Below, in pieces: positions 9,813-19,355 of a DNA stretch of 64,000 nt. This stretch comes from Pacificimonas aurantium (GTDB taxonomy: Bacteria; Pseudomonadota; Alphaproteobacteria; Sphingomonadales; Sphingomonadaceae). The notes beneath the pieces are model-generated. The model saw nothing but the letters and a program-made list of their open reading frames with translations. It did not search any database and was not told the origin of the DNA. Position 1 is the stretch's first letter; the number at the start of each line of letters is the position of its first letter. Made by a program: the position numbers and the translations under genes. The DNA lies in contig NZ_JAGSGB010000002.1 in the NCBI RefSeq assembly GCF_020092905.1, forward strand, positions 434,001-498,000, written 5' to 3'.

Positions 9813-10129
9813 GCGGCAGCATCGTTCCCGCCGCCGAGACGACGACGATGGCGGAGATCCGCGACGGCATCGACGAGCTTGACCGCCGAATCGTCGCGCT
9901 GCTGGGCGAGCGCATGCGCTATATCGAGGCCGCGGCGCGGGTGAAGCAGGACCGCGACGTGGTGCGGGACGAATGGCGCAAGGCGGACGTGATCGACAAG
10001 GCTGCGCAGGCAGCCGAAGATCATGACTTTCCGCCCGCCCTGGTGCGCGAAATCTACGAAGTTCTGGTCGAAGGCTCCATCGCGCACGAATTTGTCAAGT
10101 TCGACCAGTTGGGCGAGGCTGGAGAGTAA
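9809..10129 (+). CDS. Chorismate mutase, AroQ type
   Basis: This enzyme converts chorismate to prephenate in Phe/Tyr synthesis. The 106-residue all-helical protein has AEIRDGIDELDRRIVALLGERMRYIEAAARVKQ, with the catalytic Arg/Lys positions of the AroQ fold, then VIDKAAQ, PALVREIYEVLVEGSI. Isochorismate-pyruvate lyases (PchB) share the fold, so that activity is possible. The GTG at 9809 has GGGG 8 nt upstream and a 4-nt overlap with DUF2842; an ATG at 9848 is the alternative. Confidence 0.85.
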   Translation: MSGSIVPAAETTTMAEIRDGIDELDRRIVALLGERMRYIEAAARVKQDRDVVRDEWRKADVIDKAAQAAEDHDFPPALVREIYEVLVEGSIAHEFVKFDQLGEAGE

Positions 10130-10261
10130 CGCCTTTACCAATGAGGGTGGGCGCGGCGATCCCCCCCGCCTGGCCAAATTCGCGAAGAGGTGACGGCATA
10201 TCCCGCCCTCCGGCCTGGTGCCCCATGTGCACGAGATCCACCGGCGGTTTGATGCCCGCCG

Positions 10262-12304
10262 CTAGTTCGAAGCCGGGGTAAGCGGGCAGTAAAAGGACAG
10301 ACGAGGAAGCGGGACCGGGTCCACACCTGCTTCGGTAAGCGCCTGCGCGAGCAGAGGATAGGGCCGCGGATCGAAGCCGGGATCGTCCAGCATGACAAGC
10401 AGGGTGCGCTGGCGCGCGTCCCCGTCGGCGACCGGCCGGTTCCGCTCGATCTGGTCGCCAAGTCCGGAAATCTGCGCGACCTTCCATGCGATGTAGGAAG
10501 GTCCCTGCGCCTCGATCGTTCGACGAGCGAGACCCCGCGCATCGTCCGGGCGCGCTTCCGCGCACGCCTGCCCGACCCGCATCAGGGAATCGTAGCGCCC
10601 ATTTTCAGCCGCAACCGTCCCGTTCAGAAAGCTGGCCGCCTCCTCGGTCCGGCCGAGGAGAAGGAGCGAACTGTGGAGGACATAGGACCCGATCGGCGTC
10701 GGCTCCTGCTGCTGGTGATAGGTGACGAAGCGGTCGAGCAAGGCGGGAGCATCGGCAATATAGGCGGGGTCCTTCATCTGGATACGTCCGCGCGCCAGAT
10801 TGTAGTCGCTCAGCTCTGTCCAGACCCACTCCATCAACTCGCGGTCACGCATTGCGGCGGCAATGTAGGAGAGCATCGTCAGGATCGAATGATTGAGGGG
10901 CGCCGATGTCGCGCGCGTCTCCTCGTACAGCGCGAGAAGCTCGGCCCGCGCCTCTTCGAACCTCAGATGCCGAAGATCTAAATTGGCCCGCGTCGCTCGC
11001 CGTTCCCAGTCGTTGGGCGCATGGCGCGCCGCCATTTCCAGAAGTGCGAAGACCCTGTCCTCCGCCGTGGCCGGGTCTGGCGAATAGGGCCCGGGGAGGG
11101 TGAACCAGGCGAGGTCCTTCGCGGCCTGCGCGAAGGTGGGATCAAGAGCCACCGCGCGGCGCAGGTCCTCGATGGCATTCGCCACGCTGTCCGGATTGCG
11201 GAACCCCTCAAGCGAGTCGAGGATCTGGACGGCACGCGCATGCGCCTCGAACGCAGCAAGCGATGCCGTGCCGACCTCTGCCATTTCGGCAATCTTCTCG
11301 GGATCTGCCGCGACTTTGAGCGCGCGGGCGGTTTCGAAGGCGACCCGCTCGGTCAGGCTGATCAGACCTTCGCCGCGATCGGTGAGACGGCGGACCCAGA
11401 TTTCTGTGCCGGCGGCATCATGTACGGTGACCATCGCCTGGAGGGAATCGCCGGCAACCATGACAGTACCGGACACGAATGTGCCGATCCCTTCCGCCCC
11501 GGCAGCCTTCCAAGGCTCGGACGCCTGCGCGAGAGCGGCAGCAACCTGGCCGTCGACGACAATAAAGTCGGGAGAGCGACCGAGAACGTCGGTCAGCCGG
11601 TTGGCCATGGCACTGCCCAGCCAGGCTTCGCCGCTCGCGACCTCGAACGGCAAAATGGCGATGCGGTGGGGTGCAGTTTGCCCCGCAACGGAGTCCCGCG
11701 ACACTTCGGGTTGTTCGCGCGCAGGTAGAAATGCCCAGACGGCGGCTGCAACCAGGCCGAGGAGGAGCAATGCGCCCCCAGCAATCGCCAAGGGGCGGTA
11801 AGAGCGTCGACGTTCCCCGTCGACCGGCAGGGGCGCTTCGCCCTCGGCAGGTGACAGGGCAGGGTTCGGGCGTACAGGCAAAGCCTCGACATCTTTCAGG
11901 AACCGGTAGCCCTTGCCATGGTGGGTCTCGATCCAGTCGGGCGCACGTGCCGGATCGCCAAGTGCGCGGCGAAGCTCCCTGATCGCCGTGGTGAGCACCG
12001 TGTCGGAAACGGCCTGTGACGGCCACGCCGCGTCGAACAGGCGTTCCTTCGTGACGAGAAGCCGGGGGTTCATCATCAGCTCTTCGAGAAGCGTAAGCGC
12101 CTTGGCACCGAGCTGAAGCGGGACGGCCAAAAGCCAGGCGCGCTGGTCCCGGCGGTCGAGCACCAGGTCCCCCGCGACCAGGAAGCGCGCTTCGGCGCCA
12201 GCCTCGTCTCCGACCTCATGTTCCATCAATCTCGTGATACCCCAACGGCCGCGGAAGTCGAGCACCGGCGAAGACAGAGACCGAAGCCTGCTGACAATTT
12301 TCAC
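10262..12304 (-). CDS. Membrane-bound winged-helix (CadC-like) transcriptional regulator with TPR-like repeats
   Basis: A 680-residue protein. Residues about 40-125 form an OmpR/CadC-type winged helix (LQLGAKALTLLEELM...VSDTVLTTAIRELRRALGD...IETHHGKGYRFL). One membrane helix follows at about 160-185. A TolB/adenylate-cyclase-associated type domain (RIAILPFEVASGEAWLGSAMANRLTDVL) follows, and then helical TPR-like repeats to the end. The GTG start has AGGA 6 nt upstream. It lies 28 nt after the photolyase gene on the same strand. DNA binding by the N-terminal domain and sensing by the C-terminal part are inferred from the CadC family. Confidence 0.82.
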   Translation of the reverse strand: MKIVSRLRSLSSPVLDFRGRWGITRLMEHEVGDEAGAEARFLVAGDLVLDRRDQRAWLLAVPLQLGAKALTLLEELMMNPRLLVTKERLFDAAWPSQAVSDTVLTTAIRELRRALGDPARAPDWIETHHGKGYRFLKDVEALPVRPNPALSPAEGEAPLPVDGERRRSYRPLAIAGGALLLLGLVAAAVWAFLPAREQPEVSRDSVAGQTAPHRIAILPFEVASGEAWLGSAMANRLTDVLGRSPDFIVVDGQVAAALAQASEPWKAAGAEGIGTFVSGTVMVAGDSLQAMVTVHDAAGTEIWVRRLTDRGEGLISLTERVAFETARALKVAADPEKIAEMAEVGTASLAAFEAHARAVQILDSLEGFRNPDSVANAIEDLRRAVALDPTFAQAAKDLAWFTLPGPYSPDPATAEDRVFALLEMAARHAPNDWERRATRANLDLRHLRFEEARAELLALYEETRATSAPLNHSILTMLSYIAAAMRDRELMEWVWTELSDYNLARGRIQMKDPAYIADAPALLDRFVTYHQQQEPTPIGSYVLHSSLLLLGRTEEAASFLNGTVAAENGRYDSLMRVGQACAEARPDDARGLARRTIEAQGPSYIAWKVAQISGLGDQIERNRPVADGDARQRTLLVMLDDPGFDPRPYPLLAQALTEAGVDPVPLPRLSFYCPLTPASN

Positions 12305-12332
12305 AGAATTTCCTGATACCCGTGCAGAGAAG

Positions 12333-13859
12333 CTAGCGCAGGCCCTTCAAAAAGCTGCGGGCGCTTTGACGATAGTCGTCACGCCGCTTCTCATCCATCC
12401 GATCCCAGCTGCGATAGGGCATGGCGAGGCGGCGATTGTCCCCCAGCTTGTCCCGGTTGCGGTCAAGGAAATGCCAGTAGAGCGCGTTGAAGGGGCAGGC
12501 CCCCTCCCCCGTCTTCCGGTTCACGTCATACGTACAGCGGCCGCAATAGTCGGACATCTTGTTGATGTAGTTTCCCGAGGAGGCGTAGGGCTTCGTGCCC
12601 AGAAGCCCGCCATCGCCGAACTGGCTCATGCCGAGCGTGTTGGGCAACTCGACCCACTCATAGGCGTCGGCATAGACCTCAAGATACCACTCATGGACCT
12701 GTCGGGGGTCGGCGCCGATCAGAAGTGCGAAATTGCCCGTGATCATCAACCGCTGGATATGGTGGGCATAGGCATGCTCGACGGTCTGGCCCACTGCCTG
12801 GGAGAGGCAGTGCATGTCAGTTTCCCCCGTCCAGTAGAATGACGGCAGGTTGCGGTCCGCGTTCAGAAAGTTGCGATCACGATAGTCGGGCATCTCGCGC
12901 CAGTAGAGGCCGCGCACGAATTCGCGCCAGCCGATGATCTGCCGAATGAAGCCTTCGGCCGCGTTCAGGGGAGCATCGCCGTCCTGCCACGCCTGCTGAA
13001 CGCGGCGGCAGACGTCGAGCGGATCCAGAAAGCCGATGTTGAGATAAGGCGAGATGACCGCGTGATAGAGGAAGCTCTCGCCCGTCAGCATCGCGTCCTG
13101 ATATGTGCCGAAGCGCGGCAGGGCATCGGCGATGAAACGGTCGAGCACATTCTCGGCATCGTCCCTGGTCACGGCGAAGTCGAACCGGTCGAGCGTGCCG
13201 ATATTGTCCGGGAACCGCTCTGCGACGAGCTCCATGACCTCATGCGTGATACCGTCCGGTTCGAACGTCGGACGCTGCGGCATGAACAGGTCATCGTCGG
13301 CGGGCTTGCGATTCTCCTTGTCGAAATTCCAGCGCTCGCCCGCGGGGTCGCCGGCATCGGTCATCAGGAGGCCGGTCTTCCGGCGCATCTGACGGTAGAA
13401 ATATTCCATGGTGATGGACGTTCGCCCTTCGGCCCACTCCGCAAACTCTCCGAGCGAACAGATGAAGCGATCGTCGTCGAACATGCGAACGGGAATAGCG
13501 AACCTGTCGGGCCATTCCTCGATCATCTGCTGGACGCGCCATTCGCCCGCCTTCACGACGCGCACTTCTTCGATCTCGTACCGCTCGAGCGCGCGGGCGA
13601 GTTCGCCGGTGAAGCTGCCGCTATTCGCCTCGTCGGTCAGCGGGACATAATCGACCGACCAGCCAGCCTGGCGCAGCTCCTCTGCAAAATGGCGCATCGC
13701 CGAGAGGATGAAGACGAGCTTCTGCTTGTGGTGGGCGACGTAAGTGGTCTCTTCGTCGAGCTCCGCCATCAGGATGACGGTATCGTCCTTCGCGCAGCCG
13801 CGAAGCGAGGCGATGTCGCGCGTCAGCTGGTCGCCGAGCAAGTAGACGAGACGGGTCAT
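12333..13859 (-). CDS. Iron-sulfur bacterial cryptochrome/(6-4) photolyase
   Basis: A 508-residue flavoprotein of the FeS-BCP/PhrB family, which repairs (6-4) photoproducts or acts as a light sensor. N-terminal LVYLLGDQLT is the family start. The C-terminal cysteines at about 439, 442 and 455 (YCGRC...GEGACPFN), together with a Cys near 350 in TDMHCLSQ, match the four [4Fe-4S] ligands known in PhrB almost residue for residue. The FAD-binding helices contain AYAHHIQRLMITGNFALL. It is followed by a CadC-like regulator gene. Confidence 0.93.
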   Translation of the reverse strand: MTRLVYLLGDQLTRDIASLRGCAKDDTVILMAELDEETTYVAHHKQKLVFILSAMRHFAEELRQAGWSVDYVPLTDEANSGSFTGELARALERYEIEEVRVVKAGEWRVQQMIEEWPDRFAIPVRMFDDDRFICSLGEFAEWAEGRTSITMEYFYRQMRRKTGLLMTDAGDPAGERWNFDKENRKPADDDLFMPQRPTFEPDGITHEVMELVAERFPDNIGTLDRFDFAVTRDDAENVLDRFIADALPRFGTYQDAMLTGESFLYHAVISPYLNIGFLDPLDVCRRVQQAWQDGDAPLNAAEGFIRQIIGWREFVRGLYWREMPDYRDRNFLNADRNLPSFYWTGETDMHCLSQAVGQTVEHAYAHHIQRLMITGNFALLIGADPRQVHEWYLEVYADAYEWVELPNTLGMSQFGDGGLLGTKPYASSGNYINKMSDYCGRCTYDVNRKTGEGACPFNALYWHFLDRNRDKLGDNRRLAMPYRSWDRMDEKRRDDYRQSARSFLKGLR

Positions 13860-13919
13860 GCCAAGCCTGAATGACCGCGGATGCGGGCCGGTTTCACCGG
13901 TGCGACGATAAGGGGGAAA

Positions 13920-13996
<77 letters not shown>

Positions 13997-14269
13997 GTGG
14001 GAGTTCCGGGAGCGGCTTTGCGTCACCGGAGGCGCGCCATGTACGTAGGCTGCCGGACCCTGTCAAGCGGATGTCACACGGGAAATTGCAAGACGGGAGA
14101 TTTTTCGGAGAACGGCCCGGCCCCGATCGCGGCGACGTGATCCACCGGCGCAGGCGTTCCGGTGCTGGCCCCGGTACTGACCCCGTACTGGCCTGGCACT
14201 GGAGCGCGCGGCCGAAACCGCCTAGGCGCACGCCTGAAACCTGCCTCTCTCCAACAGACTGGACCGTCC

Positions 14270-14974
14270 ATGAAGATCCTCGTCACCGGAACGTCGCGCG
14301 GCATCGGCGCGGCCATCGAAACCGAACTTGCAGAACGCGGCGCGGCCGTGATCGGACATGGAACGGCGGCAGGACCCAACCGGGTCGGTGCGGACTTCAC
14401 CCGGCCCGGCGCGGCCCAGGAACTGTGGGCGAAAGCGAAAAGCGCGCTGGGCGGCGAGATCGACGTCCTCGTCAACAATGCGGGGCTGTTCGACAAGGTG
14501 CCTCTGGGATCGAGCGACGAGGACTGGAGCGAAGGGTGGGCGCGCGGCCTCGCCATCAACCTCCAGGCGCCCGCAGACCTCAGCCGCCTCGCCATCGAAC
14601 ACTGGAAGGCGCGCGGCACCGGCGGCCGCATCGTCAACATCGCCAGCCGTGCAGCCTATCGCGGCGACGGCATCGACTATGGCCATTATGCGGCGGCGAA
14701 GGCGGGGCTGGTCGGCCTCGGCAAGACGCTGGCGCGCGGCCTCGCGGGTGAGGGCATCCTCATCTACACCATCGCGCCGGGCTATGTGATGACCGGCATG
14801 GCGGAGGACTATCTGGCCAGCCGTGGGGGCGAAAAGCTGCTCAACGACATTCCGCTCGGCCGGGTCGGCACCCCCGAGGAGGTCGCCAGCATCGCGGCCT
14901 ATTGCGCCTATGACGCTCCGGCTTCCATGACCGGCAGCGTCATCGACATGAACGGGGCAAGCTTCGTTCGCTGA
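14270..14974 (+). CDS. SDR-family oxidoreductase
   Basis: A 234-residue classical short-chain dehydrogenase: TGTSRGIG cofactor loop at residues 6-13, NNAG at about residue 80, catalytic Ser in VNIASRAAY, YxxxK (YGHYAAAKAG), then the PG motif in APGYVMTGM. The missing acidic residue after the second strand, with His/Gly instead, suggests NADPH more than NADH. The substrate is unknown; FabG-like. The start is set by the Rossmann fold. It stands alone, convergent with the ABC-F gene. Confidence 0.85.
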   Translation: MKILVTGTSRGIGAAIETELAERGAAVIGHGTAAGPNRVGADFTRPGAAQELWAKAKSALGGEIDVLVNNAGLFDKVPLGSSDEDWSEGWARGLAINLQAPADLSRLAIEHWKARGTGGRIVNIASRAAYRGDGIDYGHYAAAKAGLVGLGKTLARGLAGEGILIYTIAPGYVMTGMAEDYLASRGGEKLLNDIPLGRVGTPEEVASIAAYCAYDAPASMTGSVIDMNGASFVR

Positions 14975-15003
14975 GGCTTTCGGGCGCCAGGCCGTTCGGC
15001 GGG

Positions 15004-16884
15004 CTAAGCCGTTTCGAGGGCCGAAGCGGCCTCAAGCCAGGCGGCCTCGGCACGCGCGAGTTCGCCCTCGAGCTCGGCGCGGCGCTTCATGAGGTCGGCG
15101 ATCGCCGCGCCGTTGCCAGCCAGCGCGGGATCGGCCACCGCCGTATCGACGATGGAGATGTCGCGGCCGAGACGGGCCATGGCGGCCTCGTGCGTGGCCG
15201 CGCGTTTCTTGAGGTCCTTCTGCTGTTCGCGCGACAGCGCGGGAGGGGACGCCGGAGTGGAGGCTTGAGCGGGCGCGGCCGACTTCGCCCCGGCGCCCTG
15301 CCCCTTCGCGCCGCCCTTCCGCTCCCGCCGGCCGAGAATGAAGTCGGTGTAATCGTCGAGTGTGCCGTCGAAATCCTCCGCGCGGCGATCGGCGACGAGA
15401 ACCAGCCGGTCGGCTACCAGCTCGATCATGTGACGATCGTGACTGACGATGATGACGGTGCCCTGATATTCGTTCAGCGCCTGAACGAGGGCTTCGCGCG
15501 TGTCGACGTCGAGATGGTTCGTCGGCTCGTCGAGGATAAGAAGATGCGGGGCATGGCGCGTGATGAGCGCGAGCGCGAGGCGCGCCCGCTCCCCGCCCGA
15601 CAGGCTGCCGATCAGCTGCGTGGCGCGTTCCCCGGAAAAGCCGAACCTGCCGAGCTGCGCGCGGACCTTTGCCTGCGGCGCGCTGTCCATCTGGCGCGTC
15701 ATCTGCTCGAGCGGCGTGGCCGTCCGGTCGAGTTCCTCGACCTGATACTGAGTGAAGTACCCCACGGTCATCTTGCCAGACGCATGCACTTCGCCGTCCA
15801 TGGGGGGCAGCTGAGCCGCCAGAAGCCGTGCCAGCGTGGTCTTGCCATTGCCGTTCTGCCCCAGGAGCGCGATGCGCTCATCGGGGTCGATGCGCAGGTT
15901 GAGACGCGACAGAACCGGACGCCCGTTATAGCCGACGGACGCCATGTCGAGCGTCATGAGCGGCGGCTTCAGCTCTGGAGAAGAGGGAAAGTCGAAGGAT
16001 AGCGTCGGATCCTCGATCACGGCCGCCACCGGCTTCATCTTTTCGAGCGCCTTCACCCGGCTTTGCGCCTGCTTTGCCTTCGATGCCTTGGCCCGCCAGC
16101 GGTCGACAAACGCCTGCAGCTTCTCGCGCTCCGCCTGCTGCTTGCGCGCCGTTGCCGCCTGCTGAGCCAGATGTTCGGCGCGCTGCCGCTCGAAGCTGTC
16201 GTAGCCGCCGCTGTAGAGTTTCGCGCGTCCCTGCTCGATGTGGAGGATATGATCGACCACATTGTTGAGAAGGTCGCGTTCGTGACTGATCACGACCATG
16301 GTGGCGGGATAGGCCTTCAAAAAATTCTCGAGCCACAGCGTCGCTTCGAGGTCGAGGTGGTTCGACGGTTCGTCGAGGAGGAGCAAGTCGGGCTGCGAAA
16401 ACAGCAGCGCCGCGAGCGCAACGCGCATCTTCCAGCCGCCCGAGTAGCTGTCGACCGGCCTGCCCTGCATCTCCTCATCGAAGCCTAGCCCGACCAGAAT
16501 GCGCGCCGCGCGGGCCTCCGCGGACCAGGCGTCGATCATGTTGAGGCGCTCGTGAATCTCGCCTAGCCGTCCAAGGTCCTCACAGGTCTCGGTTTCCTCG
16601 AGGAGAGCCGCACGCTCGGTATCGGCGGCGAGGACCAGCTCCAACGGCGTAGCCTCGCCGCTCGGCGCCTCCTGCTCCAGATAGCCGATGCGCATGCCCT
16701 TCGGCAGGTCGAAGTCGCCGCTGTCGGTCTCGATCTCCCCGATCATGACCTTCATCAGGGTCGACTTGCCTGCACCGTTCCGACCCACGAGCCCGACGCG
16801 CCCGCCCGGCGGGATCGCCGCGGACGCGCGGTCCAGGATGGTTCGGCCGCCAAGCCGCACCGTGATGTCCTTCATCGTCAGCAT
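15004..16884 (-). CDS. ABC-F family ATP-binding protein
   Basis: A 626-residue soluble protein with two ABC domains: Walker A GLVGRNGAGKST and GQNGNGKT; signatures SYSGGWKMR and LSGGERARL; Walker B LLLDEPSNHLD and LILDEPTNHLD. A linker rich in Lys/Arg/Gln (about residues 230-290) and a C-terminal coiled coil (about 550-626) are present. ABC-F proteins act on the ribosome; YheS/Uup-type housekeeping is more likely than antibiotic resistance, judging by the long C-terminal coiled coil. The ATG at 16884 or one three codons later could be the start. Confidence 0.93.
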   Translation of the reverse strand: MLTMKDITVRLGGRTILDRASAAIPPGGRVGLVGRNGAGKSTLMKVMIGEIETDSGDFDLPKGMRIGYLEQEAPSGEATPLELVLAADTERAALLEETETCEDLGRLGEIHERLNMIDAWSAEARAARILVGLGFDEEMQGRPVDSYSGGWKMRVALAALLFSQPDLLLLDEPSNHLDLEATLWLENFLKAYPATMVVISHERDLLNNVVDHILHIEQGRAKLYSGGYDSFERQRAEHLAQQAATARKQQAEREKLQAFVDRWRAKASKAKQAQSRVKALEKMKPVAAVIEDPTLSFDFPSSPELKPPLMTLDMASVGYNGRPVLSRLNLRIDPDERIALLGQNGNGKTTLARLLAAQLPPMDGEVHASGKMTVGYFTQYQVEELDRTATPLEQMTRQMDSAPQAKVRAQLGRFGFSGERATQLIGSLSGGERARLALALITRHAPHLLILDEPTNHLDVDTREALVQALNEYQGTVIIVSHDRHMIELVADRLVLVADRRAEDFDGTLDDYTDFILGRRERKGGAKGQGAGAKSAAPAQASTPASPPALSREQQKDLKKRAATHEAAMARLGRDISIVDTAVADPALAGNGAAIADLMKRRAELEGELARAEAAWLEAASALETA

Positions 16885-16986
16885 GGACGACCGCCTAGCA
16901 TGACCATGCGAGAAGCGGCAGAGGCCTTGTGAAAAGGCGCGGAGGACCGGGCGCTCGCTGGGAAAGGCAGCCCCCGCCGCCGGAAG

Positions 16987-18318
16987 CTAGTCCCGCGGCT
17001 GGAGGGCGAGCCTGCTCATAAGGACCGCCATGCGCTTCGCCTGTCGGGTGATCGAATCTAGCAGCACATACTCGCCCGGGGCGTGACTGTTGCCGCCATC
17101 CGTTGCCATGCCGGCGAGCGCTGCATCGACATATTCCGACACGAAGCTGATGTCCGCGGCCCCGCGCCGTGCGGGATCCCATTCCCCGAGTTCGGGCAGA
17201 CCGAGATCGCGGCTGACCTCGTTGAGTTCGCCCAAGAGCGCACGATTTGCCTCCTTCGGCGCCATGGCGGGGTAGCCATCGTCCGAAAATACGAGCTCTG
17301 CGTCCGTCCCCGGCAGATTGAGCGCGACGATCGCCTGCATCTTCGCGCGCACATCGGCATCCTGTTCTGGTGTCAGCGTGCGCAGCCCGCCGCGCGCCAC
17401 CGCAGTTTGCGCAATAACATTGGTCTTGCCCGACGAGGAAATGGCGAGCCCGCGGTCGTCGATCTCCGCAGTCGTTCCGCCGCCCATGACGCCCACGTTG
17501 AAGGTCAGATTGCCTTCGCGCACATCGCTGCGCCAGTCATCGAGGATGCGCACCATTTCGTAGATCGCGCCGTAGCCCGAAGCGTCGGAAAAGACACCGC
17601 TGGAGTGGGCCTGACGTCCGGTGGTGGTCAGCGTCCAGCTGGTGGAGGACCGGCGTGCGATGGTGCCATATTCAAGACCATCCGCATCGACGGACAGCCC
17701 CTCGAAACCGAGCGCGACATCGGCCCAGCGGCCAGCCTCTATGAGGTCGCGGCGCGCGACGTCGAGCGGCGAACCGGGACGCTCCTCATCACCCGTCAGG
17801 ACGATCTTGATGTCGGCGGGCGCGAGCGTTCCCGCCGCTTTCATCGCGGAGAGAGCCGAAAGCAGAACGGCGATACCGCCCTTGTCGTCGGCGACACCCG
17901 GTCCGATCGCCCGGTTCGGATCGTCCGGATCGAGCTCGTAGCGCTGGAACGGGGAATCCGGCTCGAACACGGTGTCGAGATGGCCGATGAGCAGCATACG
18001 CTTGCCCTCGCCCGAGCCTTCATGCGTCAGGACGAGATGCCCGGCGCGGCCCGTCTCGGCCATGTCGATCCACTCGGCTGTAAAGCCCAGCGGTTCGAAG
18101 GCCTCCCGCACCATCTGCCCTACGCGCCGCACACCCTCGACGTTGAGGGACCCTGAATTGACGTTCACGATCTCCTCGAGGAAGTCCTCAACAGTCTCGG
18201 TCTCCGCCTCGACGGCAGCGGGAATGCGCTGCTCAGCGGGGCTAAGCTGTGCAGCGGCCGGAACCGCCGCTGCGGCGATGGGGAATGCGAGAAGGGCGGC
18301 GCAACGGGCGGTAAACAT
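16987..18318 (-). CDS. Exported M20-family metallopeptidase (carboxypeptidase G2-like)
   Basis: A 443-residue protein with a signal peptide (MFTARCAALLAFPIAAAAVPAAAQ). Zinc-site motifs are in order: LIGHLDTVF, GPGVADDKGG, TGDEERPGS and a late SHAPGEYV. The central dimerisation segment contains HSSGVFSDASG. This layout fits the glutamate carboxypeptidase/CPG2 branch, which removes C-terminal Glu or similar residues in the periplasm. The gene starts 2 nt after the quinone-reductase gene stop, so they are probably one operon. Confidence 0.88.
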   Translation of the reverse strand: MFTARCAALLAFPIAAAAVPAAAQLSPAEQRIPAAVEAETETVEDFLEEIVNVNSGSLNVEGVRRVGQMVREAFEPLGFTAEWIDMAETGRAGHLVLTHEGSGEGKRMLLIGHLDTVFEPDSPFQRYELDPDDPNRAIGPGVADDKGGIAVLLSALSAMKAAGTLAPADIKIVLTGDEERPGSPLDVARRDLIEAGRWADVALGFEGLSVDADGLEYGTIARRSSTSWTLTTTGRQAHSSGVFSDASGYGAIYEMVRILDDWRSDVREGNLTFNVGVMGGGTTAEIDDRGLAISSSGKTNVIAQTAVARGGLRTLTPEQDADVRAKMQAIVALNLPGTDAELVFSDDGYPAMAPKEANRALLGELNEVSRDLGLPELGEWDPARRGAADISFVSEYVDAALAGMATDGGNSHAPGEYVLLDSITRQAKRMAVLMSRLALQPRD

Positions 18319-18320
18319 CC

Positions 18321-19301
18321 TCAGTCGCCAATCTCTACGAGAACCTTGCCCATGGCCTTTCGGTCCATCATCCAGCGAATGGCTTCGCCGCCCTCTTCAA
18401 GAGGGAACCGCTTCGACACGTAAGGCTTCAGCTTGCCGTCGTTCAGCCAGCCCATCAGCTCGGTCATATTCTCCTGGTGAACCTTCGGTTCGCGGGCCGT
18501 GAAGGATCCCCAGAACACGCCCACGATGGCGGCGCCCTTGATGAGCGGCAGATTCATGGGAAGTTTCGGGATTTCGCCGCCGGCAAAGCCGATAACAAGA
18601 TAGCGGCCATTCCATCCGATAGAACGAAATGCGGGTTCGAAAAACTTGTCGCCCACCGGATCGTAGATCACGTCAGGGCCTGCACCGCCGGTCGTCCGCT
18701 TGATCCCCTCGCGAAGATCTTCATCGCTATAGTTGATGAACTCGGTGGCCCCATATTCCTTGCAGAGGTCGAGCTTTTCCTGCGTCGACGCAGCGGCGAT
18801 CACCTTCGCGCCCATCAGCTTGCCGATCTCGACCGCAGCGAGGCCGACGCCCCCGGCAGCGCCCAGAACGAGCAGAGTCTCGCCCGGTTTCAGGTCGCCG
18901 CGCTGTTTCAGCGCATGATGGGAGGTGCCGTAGGTCATGGTGAAGCCCGCGGCGATATCGAAATCCATATCGTCGGGGATGGGAATGACCCGGCTGGCAT
19001 CGACGGCGATCTGTTCGGCGAACGCACCGTTGCCGCACATGACCAATACCCGGTCACCATCCTTCAGATGGGAAACGCCTTCCCCCAGCTTGTCGACGAC
19101 GCCCGAGGCCTCGCCTCCAGGAGAGAAGGGCAGGTCGGGTTTGAACTGATAGAGGTTGCGGATGATCAGCGTGTCCGGGAAGTTCACCCCCGCCGCCTTC
19201 AGGTTGATGCGAACTTCACCCTTCTTCGGCTCGGGCGAGGGAACATCCTCCACCACGAGCTTTTCCGGCGGTCCGTGTTCCTTGCAAAGCAGCGCTTTCA
19301 T
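18321..19301 (-). CDS. NADPH:quinone oxidoreductase-family (zinc-independent MDR) protein
   Basis: A 326-residue medium-chain reductase: MKALLCKEHGPPEKL, substrate domain with FPDTLIIRNLYQ, PGGEASGVV, the nucleotide motif LGAAGGVGLAAVEIG and the C-terminal EEGGEAIRWMMDRKAMGKVLVE. It lacks the structural-zinc cysteines. The start at 19301 follows GGAGG by 7 nt; ten upstream in-frame residues are rejected. The substrate may be a quinone or an enoyl compound. Confidence 0.88.
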   Translation of the reverse strand: MKALLCKEHGPPEKLVVEDVPSPEPKKGEVRINLKAAGVNFPDTLIIRNLYQFKPDLPFSPGGEASGVVDKLGEGVSHLKDGDRVLVMCGNGAFAEQIAVDASRVIPIPDDMDFDIAAGFTMTYGTSHHALKQRGDLKPGETLLVLGAAGGVGLAAVEIGKLMGAKVIAAASTQEKLDLCKEYGATEFINYSDEDLREGIKRTTGGAGPDVIYDPVGDKFFEPAFRSIGWNGRYLVIGFAGGEIPKLPMNLPLIKGAAIVGVFWGSFTAREPKVHQENMTELMGWLNDGKLKPYVSKRFPLEEGGEAIRWMMDRKAMGKVLVEIGD

Positions 19302-19355
19302 TTCGATCCCTCCAAGTCTGTTTTCGTTCATTTCCGGCAGACGTCCTGCCGGGCT

